64,000 bases of DNA from Levilactobacillus andaensis (GTDB lineage: Bacteria; Bacillota; Bacilli; Lactobacillales; Lactobacillaceae). Where the stretch lies: contig NZ_BOLP01000009.1 in NCBI RefSeq assembly GCF_016861695.1, positions 1-64,000 on the forward strand, in the 5' to 3' direction. The notes under the pieces were generated by a model, which saw only the letters and a program-made list of their open reading frames with translations, was not told where the DNA came from and ran no database searches. This document shows positions 52,405 to 61,153 of this stretch, piece after piece (position 1 is the first letter of the stretch; each line of letters begins with the position of its first letter). A program made the translations under genes and the position numbers.

Positions 52405-53406
52405 ATGAAGAAAATGACCATTGCGGAAGTAGCAAGTGCGGCTGGCGTGTCGAAGGCAACAATATCACGGTTTTTAAACGGCAACTATGGTAAAATGTCG
52501 GCCGATACTCAGGAAAGAATTCGTCAAACAATTCAAAGATTGAATTACCGGCCCAATAAACAAGCTCAAATGCTAAAAACTAATCGTAGCGGATTGATTG
52601 GATTTATTGTCGCTGACATGGGAAACTTATACTCATCAAAATTATTGAGTGGGGCTAGTGCAGTTGCTCGTGAAAACGACTATCAACTTGTAATTATGGA
52701 GTCAAATAACTCGTTGGTCTCAGAAGAAGATGCCTTAAAAAAATTTGTTGATCAGTCTGTCGAAGGGATATTGATTCAGCCAATCAGTGAAGATAGTTCA
52801 CGTTACGAATCGGTTGGGAAGAGATGTCCAATGGTACTTGTTGACCGGCAAACAACACCTAAAACCTGGCCTGCGGTGATTGTCGATAACGCTCTTTCGA
52901 CTAAGTATCTGGCTGAGTATATTGTTAAAAAGGGATACTCAAAGATTGCTATTTTTAGTGAATCACTGACTACTGATGTTCGTAGAAAACGGTATGCAGG
53001 GATGAGAGAAGTTGCTAAAGAGCATTCGTTGGAATCGGAGCTAGTAGAAGTTGGAAACTTGCAGTTAACTAATACCTATAGTGATATGAAAAAAAGAGTT
53101 AGTGAACTGGTCAGTGAGGATGAAAAAATTGCCATCTTTGCTAGTAATAGTCAAACCTTGTTAATGGTTTTAAGGATATTGGATGATTTAAGGATTAAAA
53201 TTCCTGATGAGGTCGGTGTTTCAGGATATGATGATTGGAACTGGGCTTTTTTAGCACAACCCGCAATTACAAGTATTGAGCAGAATGCGAGTGACGTTGG
53301 TGCTGAGGCAATGCGAATGCTTCTAGCGGATATTGACCCACTAAGGGAGTCAGTTAAAGAGACCAAAGTTATTCCATCAAAGATTAATATCCGTGAATCA
53401 ATTTAA
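52405..53406 (+). CDS. LacI-family transcriptional regulator
   Basis: 333 residues. N-terminal helix-turn-helix IAEVASAAGVSKATISRFLNG with hinge helix RPNKQAQMLKTNRSG, then a periplasmic-binding-like sensor domain (GLIGFIVADMGNLYSSKLLSG). Sugar or sugar-acid effector is likely. The binding site before the ATG at 52405 is far (GAGGAT, 14 bases); ATG 52414 is an alternative. It opens the A+T-rich island and is likely to repress the operon that follows. Confidence 0.92.
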   Translation: MKKMTIAEVASAAGVSKATISRFLNGNYGKMSADTQERIRQTIQRLNYRPNKQAQMLKTNRSGLIGFIVADMGNLYSSKLLSGASAVARENDYQLVIMESNNSLVSEEDALKKFVDQSVEGILIQPISEDSSRYESVGKRCPMVLVDRQTTPKTWPAVIVDNALSTKYLAEYIVKKGYSKIAIFSESLTTDVRRKRYAGMREVAKEHSLESELVEVGNLQLTNTYSDMKKRVSELVSEDEKIAIFASNSQTLLMVLRILDDLRIKIPDEVGVSGYDDWNWAFLAQPAITSIEQNASDVGAEAMRMLLADIDPLRESVKETKVIPSKINIRESI

Positions 53407-53420
53407 TAATGAAATTTTGA

Positions 53421-53463
53421 GGTCCTGAGAATGCTTTGATTAAGTGTTTTCAGGACTTTTTTA
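53421..53463 (+). terminator. Intrinsic terminator after the LacI gene
   Basis: GTCCTGA at 53422-53428 pairs with TCAGGAC at 53450-53456, followed by T6. Confidence 0.8.
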
Positions 53464-53496
53464 AATATGGAAGCTTGTGAATCTGAAAACAAGGTG

Positions 53497-53525
53497 TTGA
53501 CTTTCGTAAATAAAGCGATTACAAT
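53497..53525 (+). promoter_or_regulatory. Promoter of the catabolic operon
   Basis: TTGACT at 53497-53502, 17 bases, TACAAT at 53520-53525. Confidence 0.8.
53510..53523 (+). promoter_or_regulatory. cre-like site within the operon promoter
   Basis: ATAAAGCGATTACA matches the last 12 of 14 positions of the CcpA consensus; only the leading TG is absent. It overlaps the spacer and -10, as expected for catabolite repression of a sugar operon. Confidence 0.45.
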
Positions 53526-53537
53526 ATTTTTCGTAGA

Positions 53538-53559
53538 GTTAGGAAACCGGTTTCCTAAC
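53538..53559 (+). promoter_or_regulatory. LacI-type operator, perfect 22-bp palindrome
   Basis: GTTAGGAAACCGGTTTCCTAAC is a perfect inverted repeat with the central CG typical of LacI-family sites, extended by TCGTA/TACGA at the flanks. It lies just after the predicted start, where a repressor would block elongation. The regulator is presumably the LacI protein encoded upstream. Confidence 0.85.
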
Positions 53560-53597
53560 TACGAAATACAGACAATGTCAATCAGGAGGAATGAACA

Positions 53598-54350
53598 ATG
53601 AGTGAAATCGTGATTAACACTTTGGTTTATCAACAACAGCTGGATAGTGGGGTTAAACAAGCCGATCTATTGGAAAAAGTAGCTGCTCAAGGTGTTTCAG
53701 CCGCTGAAGTTCGTCGAGAATATATTAAGGATTTTGACCAAGAATTAGCCGATATTAATGCAGTAGCAACAAAAGACAGCTTAAAGCTATTCTACAGTGT
53801 TCCCGAAAATGTCTTTGTCGATGGTGTTGTAAACCCTAAGTTAGACCAATATATGCAGGAAGCAAAGAAAATGGGGATTTTTGCCATTAAGTTTAACATT
53901 GGTGATTATGCTCACTTTGAAGGGAATTTGAAGAATGCATTACATAAAGTTATGAATTATGGTATTCAGGTTAACGTTGAAAACGACCAAACTCAAACCA
54001 GCGGCACAATGAATGCTTTAGAAACTTTCTTGATTAACGCTGCAAAAGCCGACTTAGATATTAAATATGTTTATGACTTAGGTAATTGGCGTTTCGTTAA
54101 GCAAGATGAATTTGAAGCTATCAAGATGCTTAAAGAATATGTTCGGTATATTCATGTCAAGGATGTTACTTACGTTAACAGCAAGCCACAGGTTGTACCA
54201 TTGGATGATGGTGAGGTTGACTGGCGCAAAGCACTTGATGAATTACCAAGTGGGCTACCAATCGCTGTTGAGTACCCAGTAAAAAATGATGCTGAATTGA
54301 GCAAAGGAATCAAATTAGTAAAGAGTTATCTGCTTAAGGCTGGTGAGTAA
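53598..54350 (+). CDS. TIM-barrel sugar phosphate isomerase/epimerase
   Basis: 250 residues of the AP-endonuclease-2/xylose-isomerase-like fold. EVRREYIKDF, VNVENDQTQTSG (metal Glu), KYVYDLGNWRFV (Asp), RYIHVKDVTY (His) and IAVEYPV (Glu) mark the metal site. Members interconvert keto-sugars or sugar acids. First gene of the operon, AGGAGGA before the ATG. The substrate is not deducible. Confidence 0.85.
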   Translation: MSEIVINTLVYQQQLDSGVKQADLLEKVAAQGVSAAEVRREYIKDFDQELADINAVATKDSLKLFYSVPENVFVDGVVNPKLDQYMQEAKKMGIFAIKFNIGDYAHFEGNLKNALHKVMNYGIQVNVENDQTQTSGTMNALETFLINAAKADLDIKYVYDLGNWRFVKQDEFEAIKMLKEYVRYIHVKDVTYVNSKPQVVPLDDGEVDWRKALDELPSGLPIAVEYPVKNDAELSKGIKLVKSYLLKAGE

Positions 54351-54352
54351 GT

Positions 54353-55645
54353 ATGACGAATGTCATCATTGGAAGTCTATTATTAATTTCTTTTGTACTT
54401 TTTATTTTTTACATTATTAAGGGTGGTAACTTGACCGTTGGCTTCTTAGGGATGGCTATTTTGTGGGCTGTCATTGGGATGGTTCCATTTAATACCGCAA
54501 TCAATAAGATCTTTGCACAGCCCGCATTAAATTATGGACCAACAATTATCTATATTGTCTTTGGTTCATGGTTTGGTCGGGTATTGGTTGATAGTGGAAT
54601 TGCCGGTAGTATCAGTGGTCAGACAGAAAAGGTTGGTAAAAAGAATCCAGTACTAGCAGCTATTCTTGTCTGCTTAGTTACGATGTTTATCTTCGTTAGT
54701 GCTTACGGTGTTGGTTCTGTAATTGCCATTGGTGTTATCTTATTACCAATTCTATTTTCATTAGGTGTACCTAAAGATATTGCTGTTGCCGCATTTACCC
54801 TGTCAATTGGGGCACCAATGTATGTGAACGTGGTTCTTTTCAACCAAGTTAGAGCTTTCTTCCCAGATGTTACCTATGGATCAAAGTACTTGACCTTCGG
54901 TTGGGCAGGAATGATTGTTCAACTATTGGCGGTTGTAATCTTCTTACTGTTGAACTCAAAACGGATTAAGAATGGTGAACGTGAAGTCTTGAAGACTGAC
55001 TCAGAAGATGAGGCTAAGACGCTCAAAATCACTTCTGGTTGGCAATATCTGACTTACATTATTCCAATCGTTCCGGTTCTATTGAATATGTTTTTGAAGT
55101 GGGATGCCATTCCATCACTAGTTATTTCTACGGTATTAGCCATGCTAATGACTGGTAAGATGAATGGTTCCAAAAAAGCAATTAAGTTTATGAATGATAC
55201 CATGCAACAAGCTATTTCTGACATTGCTGGTCTGATTTTCTTCTTGCTGGCATTATCAATGTTTACAGCTGCCGCAGCTGCGAACACAAGTCGATTTGAG
55301 TCCATTTTCCGGGCAATTTTGCCTCAAAATACGCTTTGGTTGGCTTTAGGTTTAGGTATTTTAGCACCATTAGCATTGTTCCGTGGACCATTACATGTTT
55401 GGGGGGCTGGGGCAGCAACTGCAGCTGTTTTGACTGCTACTCATTTGTTCTCTCAATGGTATTTGTTACCAGTACTGTACATTCCAACATTGTTAGCGGT
55501 TTCCATGGACGTTACGCAGTCCTGGAATATTTGGGCCTTGACCTACACTAAGCTGGATAGTCGAAAGTTTTTAAAAGCTGGTCTACCAGTGGTATGGATT
55601 GTCTCTATTATTAATGAAATCATTGCATGGACGATGTTTGGCTAA
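54353..55645 (+). CDS. Ion-transporter-superfamily permease (GntP/citrate-like)
   Basis: 430 residues with about 12 membrane helices. The two-repeat layout, with an inner loop at 205-230 and the motif GVGSVIAIGVILLPILFSLG, fits the IT superfamily of gluconate, citrate and dicarboxylate permeases. It starts two bases after the isomerase stop. Likely imports the sugar acid that induces the operon. Confidence 0.75.
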   Translation: MTNVIIGSLLLISFVLFIFYIIKGGNLTVGFLGMAILWAVIGMVPFNTAINKIFAQPALNYGPTIIYIVFGSWFGRVLVDSGIAGSISGQTEKVGKKNPVLAAILVCLVTMFIFVSAYGVGSVIAIGVILLPILFSLGVPKDIAVAAFTLSIGAPMYVNVVLFNQVRAFFPDVTYGSKYLTFGWAGMIVQLLAVVIFLLLNSKRIKNGEREVLKTDSEDEAKTLKITSGWQYLTYIIPIVPVLLNMFLKWDAIPSLVISTVLAMLMTGKMNGSKKAIKFMNDTMQQAISDIAGLIFFLLALSMFTAAAAANTSRFESIFRAILPQNTLWLALGLGILAPLALFRGPLHVWGAGAATAAVLTATHLFSQWYLLPVLYIPTLLAVSMDVTQSWNIWALTYTKLDSRKFLKAGLPVVWIVSIINEIIAWTMFG

Positions 55646-55682
55646 TATAAATAAATTAAGAATACATGGAGGAATTTAAATT

Positions 55683-56627
55683 ATGAGTGAATTTTTAACA
55701 ATTGGTGAACCGATTTCCCTATTTGCCTCAGAAGATGACGACAAAGAATTAAAAGATGCTTTGAATTTTCATAAGTATCTTGCAGGTGCTGAAGTTAACG
55801 TAGCTGTTGGGGTCTCTCGTTTGGGACATAGTGCACAATATATTACGAGTTTAGGTGAAGATCCTTTTGGTGACTTCATCAAAGATCAGTTACATGAAAA
55901 CAAAATTGGAACCGACTACATTACTAGCAATCCTGATTACTGGACCGCATTTCAATTAAAGCAAAAGGTGACTCATGGTGACCCCGGTATCTTCTACTTC
56001 CGGAAGGGCTCAGCTGCTGCTCATTTTGATCAATCGATTTTAGATAAGATCGATTTTTCTGACGTCAAGTTAGTTCATTTGTCAGGTATCTTTCCAGCAA
56101 TTTCTGACCAAGCTTCAAAGGCATTCCAACATTTTATTGATTTGATTAATGAACATAATATCACGACGACCTTCGATCCCAATTTGCGGCCACAACTGTG
56201 GGCTACGCAAGAAAAGATGGTCAAAGACCTTAACAACTTTGCTAAACAAGCCGACATCATTTTACCAGGAGTTGCTGAAGGAAAAATTTTGGTAGGATCA
56301 GAAGATCCAGAAACTATCGCTGACTTCTACTTAAATCAAAGTGAGAAGACTCATACAGTAATTGTTAAAGTTGGTGCTGATGGGGCTTACATCAAGAGTA
56401 AAGATGGTACAAACACAACGATTAGTGGTTATCGTGCGGATAAAGTTGTTGATACTGTTGGTGCTGGTGATGGATTTGCGGTTGGAATTGCAACTGCTTT
56501 ATTGGAAGGCAAGACAATTTCAGAAGCTGTTAAGCGAGGTAACGCTATTGGTTCCTTAGCCGTCCAAGCACCCGGTGACAACGATGGCTATCCTGACCGT
56601 GCTAAGCTTGAAAGCTACATGAAGTAA
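55683..56627 (+). CDS. PfkB-family sugar kinase (2-dehydro-3-deoxygluconokinase-like)
   Basis: 314 residues of the ribokinase fold. GAEVNVAVGVSRLGH and the catalytic loop DTVGAGDGFAVG with Asp263 are clear. EPISLF near the N-terminus and TTFDPNLRPQLW match KDG kinases, which make KDPG from KDG. The KDPG-aldolase-like gene at the operon end supports this assignment. Confidence 0.88.
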   Translation: MSEFLTIGEPISLFASEDDDKELKDALNFHKYLAGAEVNVAVGVSRLGHSAQYITSLGEDPFGDFIKDQLHENKIGTDYITSNPDYWTAFQLKQKVTHGDPGIFYFRKGSAAAHFDQSILDKIDFSDVKLVHLSGIFPAISDQASKAFQHFIDLINEHNITTTFDPNLRPQLWATQEKMVKDLNNFAKQADIILPGVAEGKILVGSEDPETIADFYLNQSEKTHTVIVKVGADGAYIKSKDGTNTTISGYRADKVVDTVGAGDGFAVGIATALLEGKTISEAVKRGNAIGSLAVQAPGDNDGYPDRAKLESYMK

Positions 56628-56658
56628 ATTTTAGAGAATCCATAAGAGTGGGAGATTA

Positions 56659-57294
56659 ATGATGAAAATTCAGGCTGCAATTGATCGTGTTGACTTAGAT
56701 AAGGCTGTGAGCTTAACAAAGCAGATTAGTCAGTACGTTGATATCATTGAGTGGGGAACATCGCTAGTGAAAGATTTCGGTATCCAACGCTTAGCTGAGA
56801 GAACTAATGTATTTGGTAACGCTCAAGTACTTTATGATATTAAAACTATCGATGAAGGGGAATATGAATTTAAAGTTGGATTTGAAAGTAAAGCTGATAT
56901 CTTAACAGTTATGGGTGCTTCTTCAGTAGCTACTCTTGAAAAGTGTTACCAGGTGGCTCAGGACCAAGATAAGACTATGATGATTGATTTAATGGGATTG
57001 GACGAATCTCAAATTGAGAAAGTTTTAGGCTTTGATCAAGCTATTTACTGTATTCATCACTCTAAGGATAGTGGAAAAATTACGAATGCGAGTGACACAG
57101 TGGCTAGTTTTAGAACAAGCTTCCCATCCGTAAAGCACATTGCAATCGCTGGTGGTATTGATTATGCCAATACGGTGGCTCTGGCACAACAAGGTATTGT
57201 TGATATTGCTATTGTTGGTTCGGGAATTGTTAAAGCTATAGATCCGGTAGCTGAAGCGAAGCGTTTTGGAAAGGTTGTTAGCGATGAAAAATGA
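56659..57294 (+). CDS. 3-hexulose-6-phosphate synthase-like (OMP decarboxylase superfamily)
   Basis: 211 residues. YDIKTID (Asp60, Lys62, Asp65) is the phosphate/metal site of the OMPDC superfamily, EWGTSLVKDFG and AIAGGIDYAN the other hallmarks. Relatives are 3-hexulose-6-phosphate synthase, which joins formaldehyde and ribulose-5-P, and 3-keto-L-gulonate-6-P decarboxylase (UlaD). The adjacent 6-phospho-3-hexuloisomerase favours the former. Its end overlaps the isomerase start. Confidence 0.85.
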   Translation: MMKIQAAIDRVDLDKAVSLTKQISQYVDIIEWGTSLVKDFGIQRLAERTNVFGNAQVLYDIKTIDEGEYEFKVGFESKADILTVMGASSVATLEKCYQVAQDQDKTMMIDLMGLDESQIEKVLGFDQAIYCIHHSKDSGKITNASDTVASFRTSFPSVKHIAIAGGIDYANTVALAQQGIVDIAIVGSGIVKAIDPVAEAKRFGKVVSDEK

Positions 57295-57838
57295 TGAACA
57301 ATTAATTGAAACGGTTTTAGGTGAAATCTCACAAGTTATGCATGATGTTAAGCCGGCTGATTTAGATGCTGTAATTTCTAGAATTACCAAGGATAAGCGA
57401 ATCTTCATTCACGGGGCTGGGCGTTCTGGGCTTCAAGCTAAAGGTTTCGCCATGCGATTAATGCATATTGGTTACACTGTATATGTTTTAGGCGAAACAA
57501 TTACGCCATCGCTCGCTGCTGGCGATATTCTCGTATCCGTTTCTGGTTCTGGCAAAACCAGTGGCGTTGTTTCGACGGCTGAAAAAGCTAAAAAGCTTGG
57601 CGTTGAAGTAATTGGTGTCACAAGCGATGCAACATCACCTTTGGCTAAGGAAGCAGATGACGTATTGATTGTACCTGGTGCAACGAAGACTGGTGCTGGC
57701 GTTCATTCAATTCAGTTGCTGAGTACGTTATTTGATCAAACGGTTCACGTTACCTTAGATTTGGTTTGCTTATTACTTAGTGAACGTGACCACACTGACA
57801 ATAGTATGGCTTTAAAAGAACACACGAATCTTGAGTAA
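57284..57838 (+). CDS. 6-phospho-3-hexuloisomerase-like SIS protein
   Basis: 184 residues. SIS fold with IHGAGRSGLQAKGFAMRLMHIG and VSVSGSGKTSGVVSTAEKAK, as in PHI, which converts arabino-3-hexulose-6-P to fructose-6-P. ATG at 57284 lies within the end of the previous gene, so they are coupled. A six-codon longer frame has no site. Confidence 0.87.
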   Translation: MKNDEQLIETVLGEISQVMHDVKPADLDAVISRITKDKRIFIHGAGRSGLQAKGFAMRLMHIGYTVYVLGETITPSLAAGDILVSVSGSGKTSGVVSTAEKAKKLGVEVIGVTSDATSPLAKEADDVLIVPGATKTGAGVHSIQLLSTLFDQTVHVTLDLVCLLLSERDHTDNSMALKEHTNLE

Positions 57839-57864
57839 AAGTTTGGTAGAATAGGAGTCTTTTG

Positions 57865-58509
57865 ATGGAACAGTCAGAAGTTTTTAAGCGTGTCGGTGAA
57901 ATTGGTGCGGTCGTTGTTGTACGTGCTGATAGTGTCGAAGATAGTCTAAAAATTGTTGAAGCTTGTGTGAAGGGCGGCATCAAAGGAATTGAATTAACTT
58001 ATTCTGTTCCCAATGCGGCCGAAGCAATTAAGCAATTGCACGACAAGTATCAAGATACAGACGTGTTAATAGGTGCTGGAACTGTTGTAAATACGACGTC
58101 AGCGTTTGAGGCAATTCAAGCGGGTGCAGAATTCATTGTTAGTCCAACATTTAATCCAGATGTTGCTGAGCTTTGTCACAGTGAAGATATCAATTATGTA
58201 CCGGGTTGCTTCTCTCCCTCTGAAGTACACCGTGCGTTTTCAGCTGGTTTTGGCTTGATTAAGGTTTTCCCGGCCACAGTTTTAGGCCCAACATATTTGA
58301 AGGAATTACATGGGCCATTTCCTAAGATTAAATTGATGCCAACTGGTGGTGTCAATGCCGATAATTTGCCAGAATGGTTTGATGCAGGTGCCTATGTTGT
58401 TGGCGCTGGCGGTAGCATTGTTGGTAAGGGAATCGATGATCTTGAGGGCATTGAAAAACGTTCGCGTGAATTCATGAAGAGCTTTAAAGCATATAAAGAC
58501 GTTAAATAG
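57865..58509 (+). CDS. KHG/KDPG aldolase-like protein
   Basis: 214 residues. Schiff-base Lys133 in GLIKVFPA and general-base Glu43 in GIELTYSVP are both present, with GAGTVVN between. It cleaves 2-keto-3-deoxy-6-phosphogluconate to pyruvate and glyceraldehyde-3-P. ATG at 57865 after AGGAGTC. Last gene of the operon, followed by a terminator. Confidence 0.92.
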   Translation: MEQSEVFKRVGEIGAVVVVRADSVEDSLKIVEACVKGGIKGIELTYSVPNAAEAIKQLHDKYQDTDVLIGAGTVVNTTSAFEAIQAGAEFIVSPTFNPDVAELCHSEDINYVPGCFSPSEVHRAFSAGFGLIKVFPATVLGPTYLKELHGPFPKIKLMPTGGVNADNLPEWFDAGAYVVGAGGSIVGKGIDDLEGIEKRSREFMKSFKAYKDVK

Positions 58510-58516
58510 TTTTTTG

Positions 58517-58550
58517 AAAGGCAAGGCATGCTAAAGGTCTTGCCTTTTCT
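58517..58550 (+). terminator. Intrinsic terminator of the catabolic operon
   Basis: AAAGGCAAG and CTTGCCTTT pair around GCATGCTAAAGGT, followed by TCTTT. The A+T-rich island ends here. Confidence 0.75.
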
Positions 58551-58593
58551 TTACGTGGTAACAGACCTAGATGCTGACGACTAAAGGAGGTTT

Positions 58594-58899
58594 ATGGAAT
58601 TGATGTACAGACATTTTCTAGCCCTATCCCATTTCGATGACGTGGCGTTTGCCTATCATGTGGCGAGTCAAGATAGCGATGATATCATGAACGCGTGGCG
58701 TGACATGAGTAAATTGAGCAAGCAGAAACAGGTTCCAGGATACGATTATGGTGTGCACGTCTTATCGACGGATGCCATGAGCTTTGAGTCGATTCAGGCG
58801 ATGGACCCGTACTTTTCAGATGTCCATGAGATAACCGATTTGAATGAGTTCCTGGATGGGGTTGTCGATCCGTCACTAGTGATTGCTAAATTGAAGTAG
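58594..58899 (+). CDS. Hypothetical protein, 101 residues
   Basis: A soluble acidic protein with the start MELMYRHFLALSHFDDVAFA and end SLVIAKLK. AAAGGAGG lies three bases before the ATG at 58594, so the ATG at 58603 is a possible alternative. It is back in the normal base composition of the genome. No domain recognised. Own terminator. Confidence 0.65.
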   Translation: MELMYRHFLALSHFDDVAFAYHVASQDSDDIMNAWRDMSKLSKQKQVPGYDYGVHVLSTDAMSFESIQAMDPYFSDVHEITDLNEFLDGVVDPSLVIAKLK

Positions 58900-58906
58900 T
58901 TTTGTG

Positions 58907-58942
58907 AGGAAGCCTAGCGACATGTGAGGCTTCCTTTTTTGA
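58907..58942 (+). terminator. Intrinsic terminator
   Basis: GGAAGCCT at 58908-58915 pairs with AGGCTTCC at 58927-58934, followed by T6. Confidence 0.85.
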
Positions 58943-59090
58943 CGTAAAAATTCCGAATGGATTCCCAGCCAGCCGCGTTTCCCGTATACTGGAGGCTGCC
59001 GGTCCACCCGGCCAATCAAAAAAATTTAAAATTAAACCGTTACTTTTTACGAAGTCGTTCGTTACATAGGTGTAAGGGGAGGAGGTTGAC

Positions 59091-59570
59091 ATGCGATTAC
59101 AGCATTACGAAAAGTTAATGGCACAAATGGCGGTGGAGCTTCAACGTTATTTAGTCAGCCGGGGCGCCAGGCACGAGGTTGCGGAGGACATCGTGCAAGA
59201 CGTCTTCGTTAAATTGTTGGAAATGGAATTAGTTTTGCCGCCGGATAAATTACGGCCATACATGTACCGGGTCGCTTGGTCGACTTACCTGGATTATTAC
59301 CGACGTACCCAGCGTTATCAAGACTTAGTCGCAAAATATCTAGGACCGGCGACTGAAATACCCAGGCAACCGACGGATTCGGGCATTGAACAGGCCATGG
59401 CGCGGTTATCACGGAAGGAACAGCACTTATTAGTCTTACGTTATGAGCAAAATTTGTCGATTGCGCAGGTGGCCGAACAACTCAAAATCAGGCCGTCCGC
59501 GGTTAAGATGCGGCTTCACCGCGTGCATAAGAAGTTAGAGAAAATCATGATGAGGAGCGAACGAGGATGA
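59091..59570 (+). CDS. Sigma-70 family (ECF-type) RNA polymerase sigma factor
   Basis: 159 residues with only regions 2 (EDIVQDVFVKLLEMELVLPP) and 4 (LSRKEQHLLVLRYEQNLSIAQVAEQLKIRPSAVKMRLHRVHKKL), the ECF layout. GGGGAGGAGG precedes the ATG. The stop overlaps the start of its putative anti-sigma partner by four bases. Stress response in the cell envelope is a reasonable inference. Confidence 0.9.
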   Translation: MRLQHYEKLMAQMAVELQRYLVSRGARHEVAEDIVQDVFVKLLEMELVLPPDKLRPYMYRVAWSTYLDYYRRTQRYQDLVAKYLGPATEIPRQPTDSGIEQAMARLSRKEQHLLVLRYEQNLSIAQVAEQLKIRPSAVKMRLHRVHKKLEKIMMRSERG

Positions 59571-60496
59571 ATGATGAGAAAAAGTTTTGGCAATTAGCGA
59601 TTCGAGTCAAAGTGGTCCGGTGGCTGGTCACTATCGGCATTGTCATTGTGGTCTTGCTGGTGGGAGCCGTCGGAGGTTATTGGTGGACGCAGCAGCAGGC
59701 CGGTAAGGAGTCTCGCCGGGAGGACCGCTTCATTGAGCAGGTCTCCACGGTGATGTCGCCCAATATTTCCGTCAGTGACCGTTACCTAGCCGATACCAAT
59801 TTCATGGGGGGCAAGGTCACCAGTCATCGTTATAAGGATATCGAGGGGGTTCGTGAGGCCTGGTCGCCAATCGTGCAGCCTTATTCGTGGACTTGGCTGG
59901 GAAATCAGTCGGGCGATACCTTGAACAGTACCGATACCACCGACAGTGGCGCCTATGACCGGTTGACGCAGCATAAGATCCCGCTATTTTACAATCCACA
60001 AGTGAAGCATCCCGATGTTCAGCGCGCGGATGACGTTAATAAGGTGGCCAGAACCAAGGGCGCGGTTGCCGAAGTCGCCGTTTCCTTTGACCACCCCCTG
60101 ACCTACGCGCAGATTCAACAGCGCTTGCCGAAAAATCTCCATGCCGTTTGGTACTGGATCGGCGTGAGTCCTAAGGCGGATGCCACGTCCATGGACAATA
60201 ACTTCCTAGGGGTGCAGGCCGATTCTAAGGGGCACATGGTGGCAACGAAGTATGAAAATTATTATCGCAGCTTCCGTCAAACTCTAGAAAAATTAGATTT
60301 CAACTACGGTTATAACAACTTTTATGTCGGAGAGTATGCACATAAATACGCCAAGCAATACCCGACGCTAAAGACGGCTAAGTTCGCCGGCATTATCGTA
60401 ACGGGGGACAGCGAAAACTTTAAACCGTTAGCCAATGCTGATTGGATCTACGCCAGCTCAGCGGGCTTCTTCCAGCAACGGTCGGTGATAAAGTAG
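59567..60496 (+). CDS. Putative anti-sigma / sigma-factor regulatory membrane protein
   Basis: 309 residues: short cytoplasmic N-terminus, one membrane helix (about 20-42, VTIGIVIVVLLVGAVGGYW), and a large outside domain. The N-terminal and C-terminal halves resemble the Sigma_reg_N and Sigma_reg_C domains of Firmicute ECF regulators (VEVAVSFDHPLTYAQIQQRLPKN; KFAGIIVTGDSENFKPL). Coupled to the sigma gene, so it likely holds it inactive at the membrane. Confidence 0.82.
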   Translation: MNDEKKFWQLAIRVKVVRWLVTIGIVIVVLLVGAVGGYWWTQQQAGKESRREDRFIEQVSTVMSPNISVSDRYLADTNFMGGKVTSHRYKDIEGVREAWSPIVQPYSWTWLGNQSGDTLNSTDTTDSGAYDRLTQHKIPLFYNPQVKHPDVQRADDVNKVARTKGAVAEVAVSFDHPLTYAQIQQRLPKNLHAVWYWIGVSPKADATSMDNNFLGVQADSKGHMVATKYENYYRSFRQTLEKLDFNYGYNNFYVGEYAHKYAKQYPTLKTAKFAGIIVTGDSENFKPLANADWIYASSAGFFQQRSVIK

Positions 60497-60501
60497 ATAA
60501 T

Positions 60502-60540
60502 AAAGGCCAAGAACCCGAGAGTGCGGTTCTTGGCCTTTGA
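60502..60540. terminator. Stem-loop between convergent genes
   Basis: AAAGGCCAAGAACC pairs perfectly with GGTTCTTGGCCTTT. It can serve both the anti-sigma gene (plus) and the NlpC gene (minus). Confidence 0.75.
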
Positions 60541-60553
60541 TGTCTAGAAATTT

Positions 60554-61153
60554 CTACAGAACGATGTAGTAACTTGGTGCCCAGTAAGTTTGACTGAAGA
60601 CGCCGATACCGTCGTTCTCATTCTGCGCGGCCACGTATGAGCCGTTGCCTAAGGAGATGGCGTCATGGTAAGGAGCCGATTCCGAACCCCAGAAGAGGAT
60701 GGCACCGGCTGGAGCATTAGCGACATCGTAGTGGTGCGTGCCCAGCTGGGTCTGTTGGTAAGTGGTGCGGGCGCTGAGGCCCAAGGCGTATTGAACCAAC
60801 CCGGAACAGTCGAAGCCCGCGGTGGTATTGCCGCCGTAAACGTAGGGTGTCCCGCTATTGGCGATGGCTAAAGCGGTCGCTACCCCATTGCCACCGGCAA
60901 CCGTGGTTGATTGTGCGGTCGTGTTGGCAGTGGTGGTCGTTGCGTTTGTTTGATGATGGTAGGCCGTCTGCGTAGTTGCTGTGTTCGTCGAACGATTAGT
61001 TGTGGCAGTCGTTGAGCTGACTTGAGCAGCTGACTGCGTTCCAGTTGACCCAGTCGCCATATGTGCGGAAGCCGTTGTGGCGCCGGATAGGAAGAGGGCA
61101 GCAGCCCCGAATGTACTGATCAAAATTCTAGTGGTGGTCTTGATAATGGTCAC
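60554..61153 (-). CDS. Secreted NlpC/P60 cell-wall endopeptidase
   Basis: 199 residues. Signal peptide to about 30 (TTASA), a Thr/Ala/Asn-rich linker to about 88, and a C-terminal NlpC/P60 domain with Cys116 in GFDCSG and His163 in PYHDAI. It cuts muropeptide stems. The start is uncertain: the GTG at 61153 is overlapped by its own GGAGTG site, so an ATT codon at 61147 or the TTG at 61123 could be the true one. Confidence 0.85.
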   Translation of the reverse strand: MTIIKTTTRILISTFGAAALFLSGATTASAHMATGSTGTQSAAQVSSTTATTNRSTNTATTQTAYHHQTNATTTTANTTAQSTTVAGGNGVATALAIANSGTPYVYGGNTTAGFDCSGLVQYALGLSARTTYQQTQLGTHHYDVANAPAGAILFWGSESAPYHDAISLGNGSYVAAQNENDGIGVFSQTYWAPSYYIVL

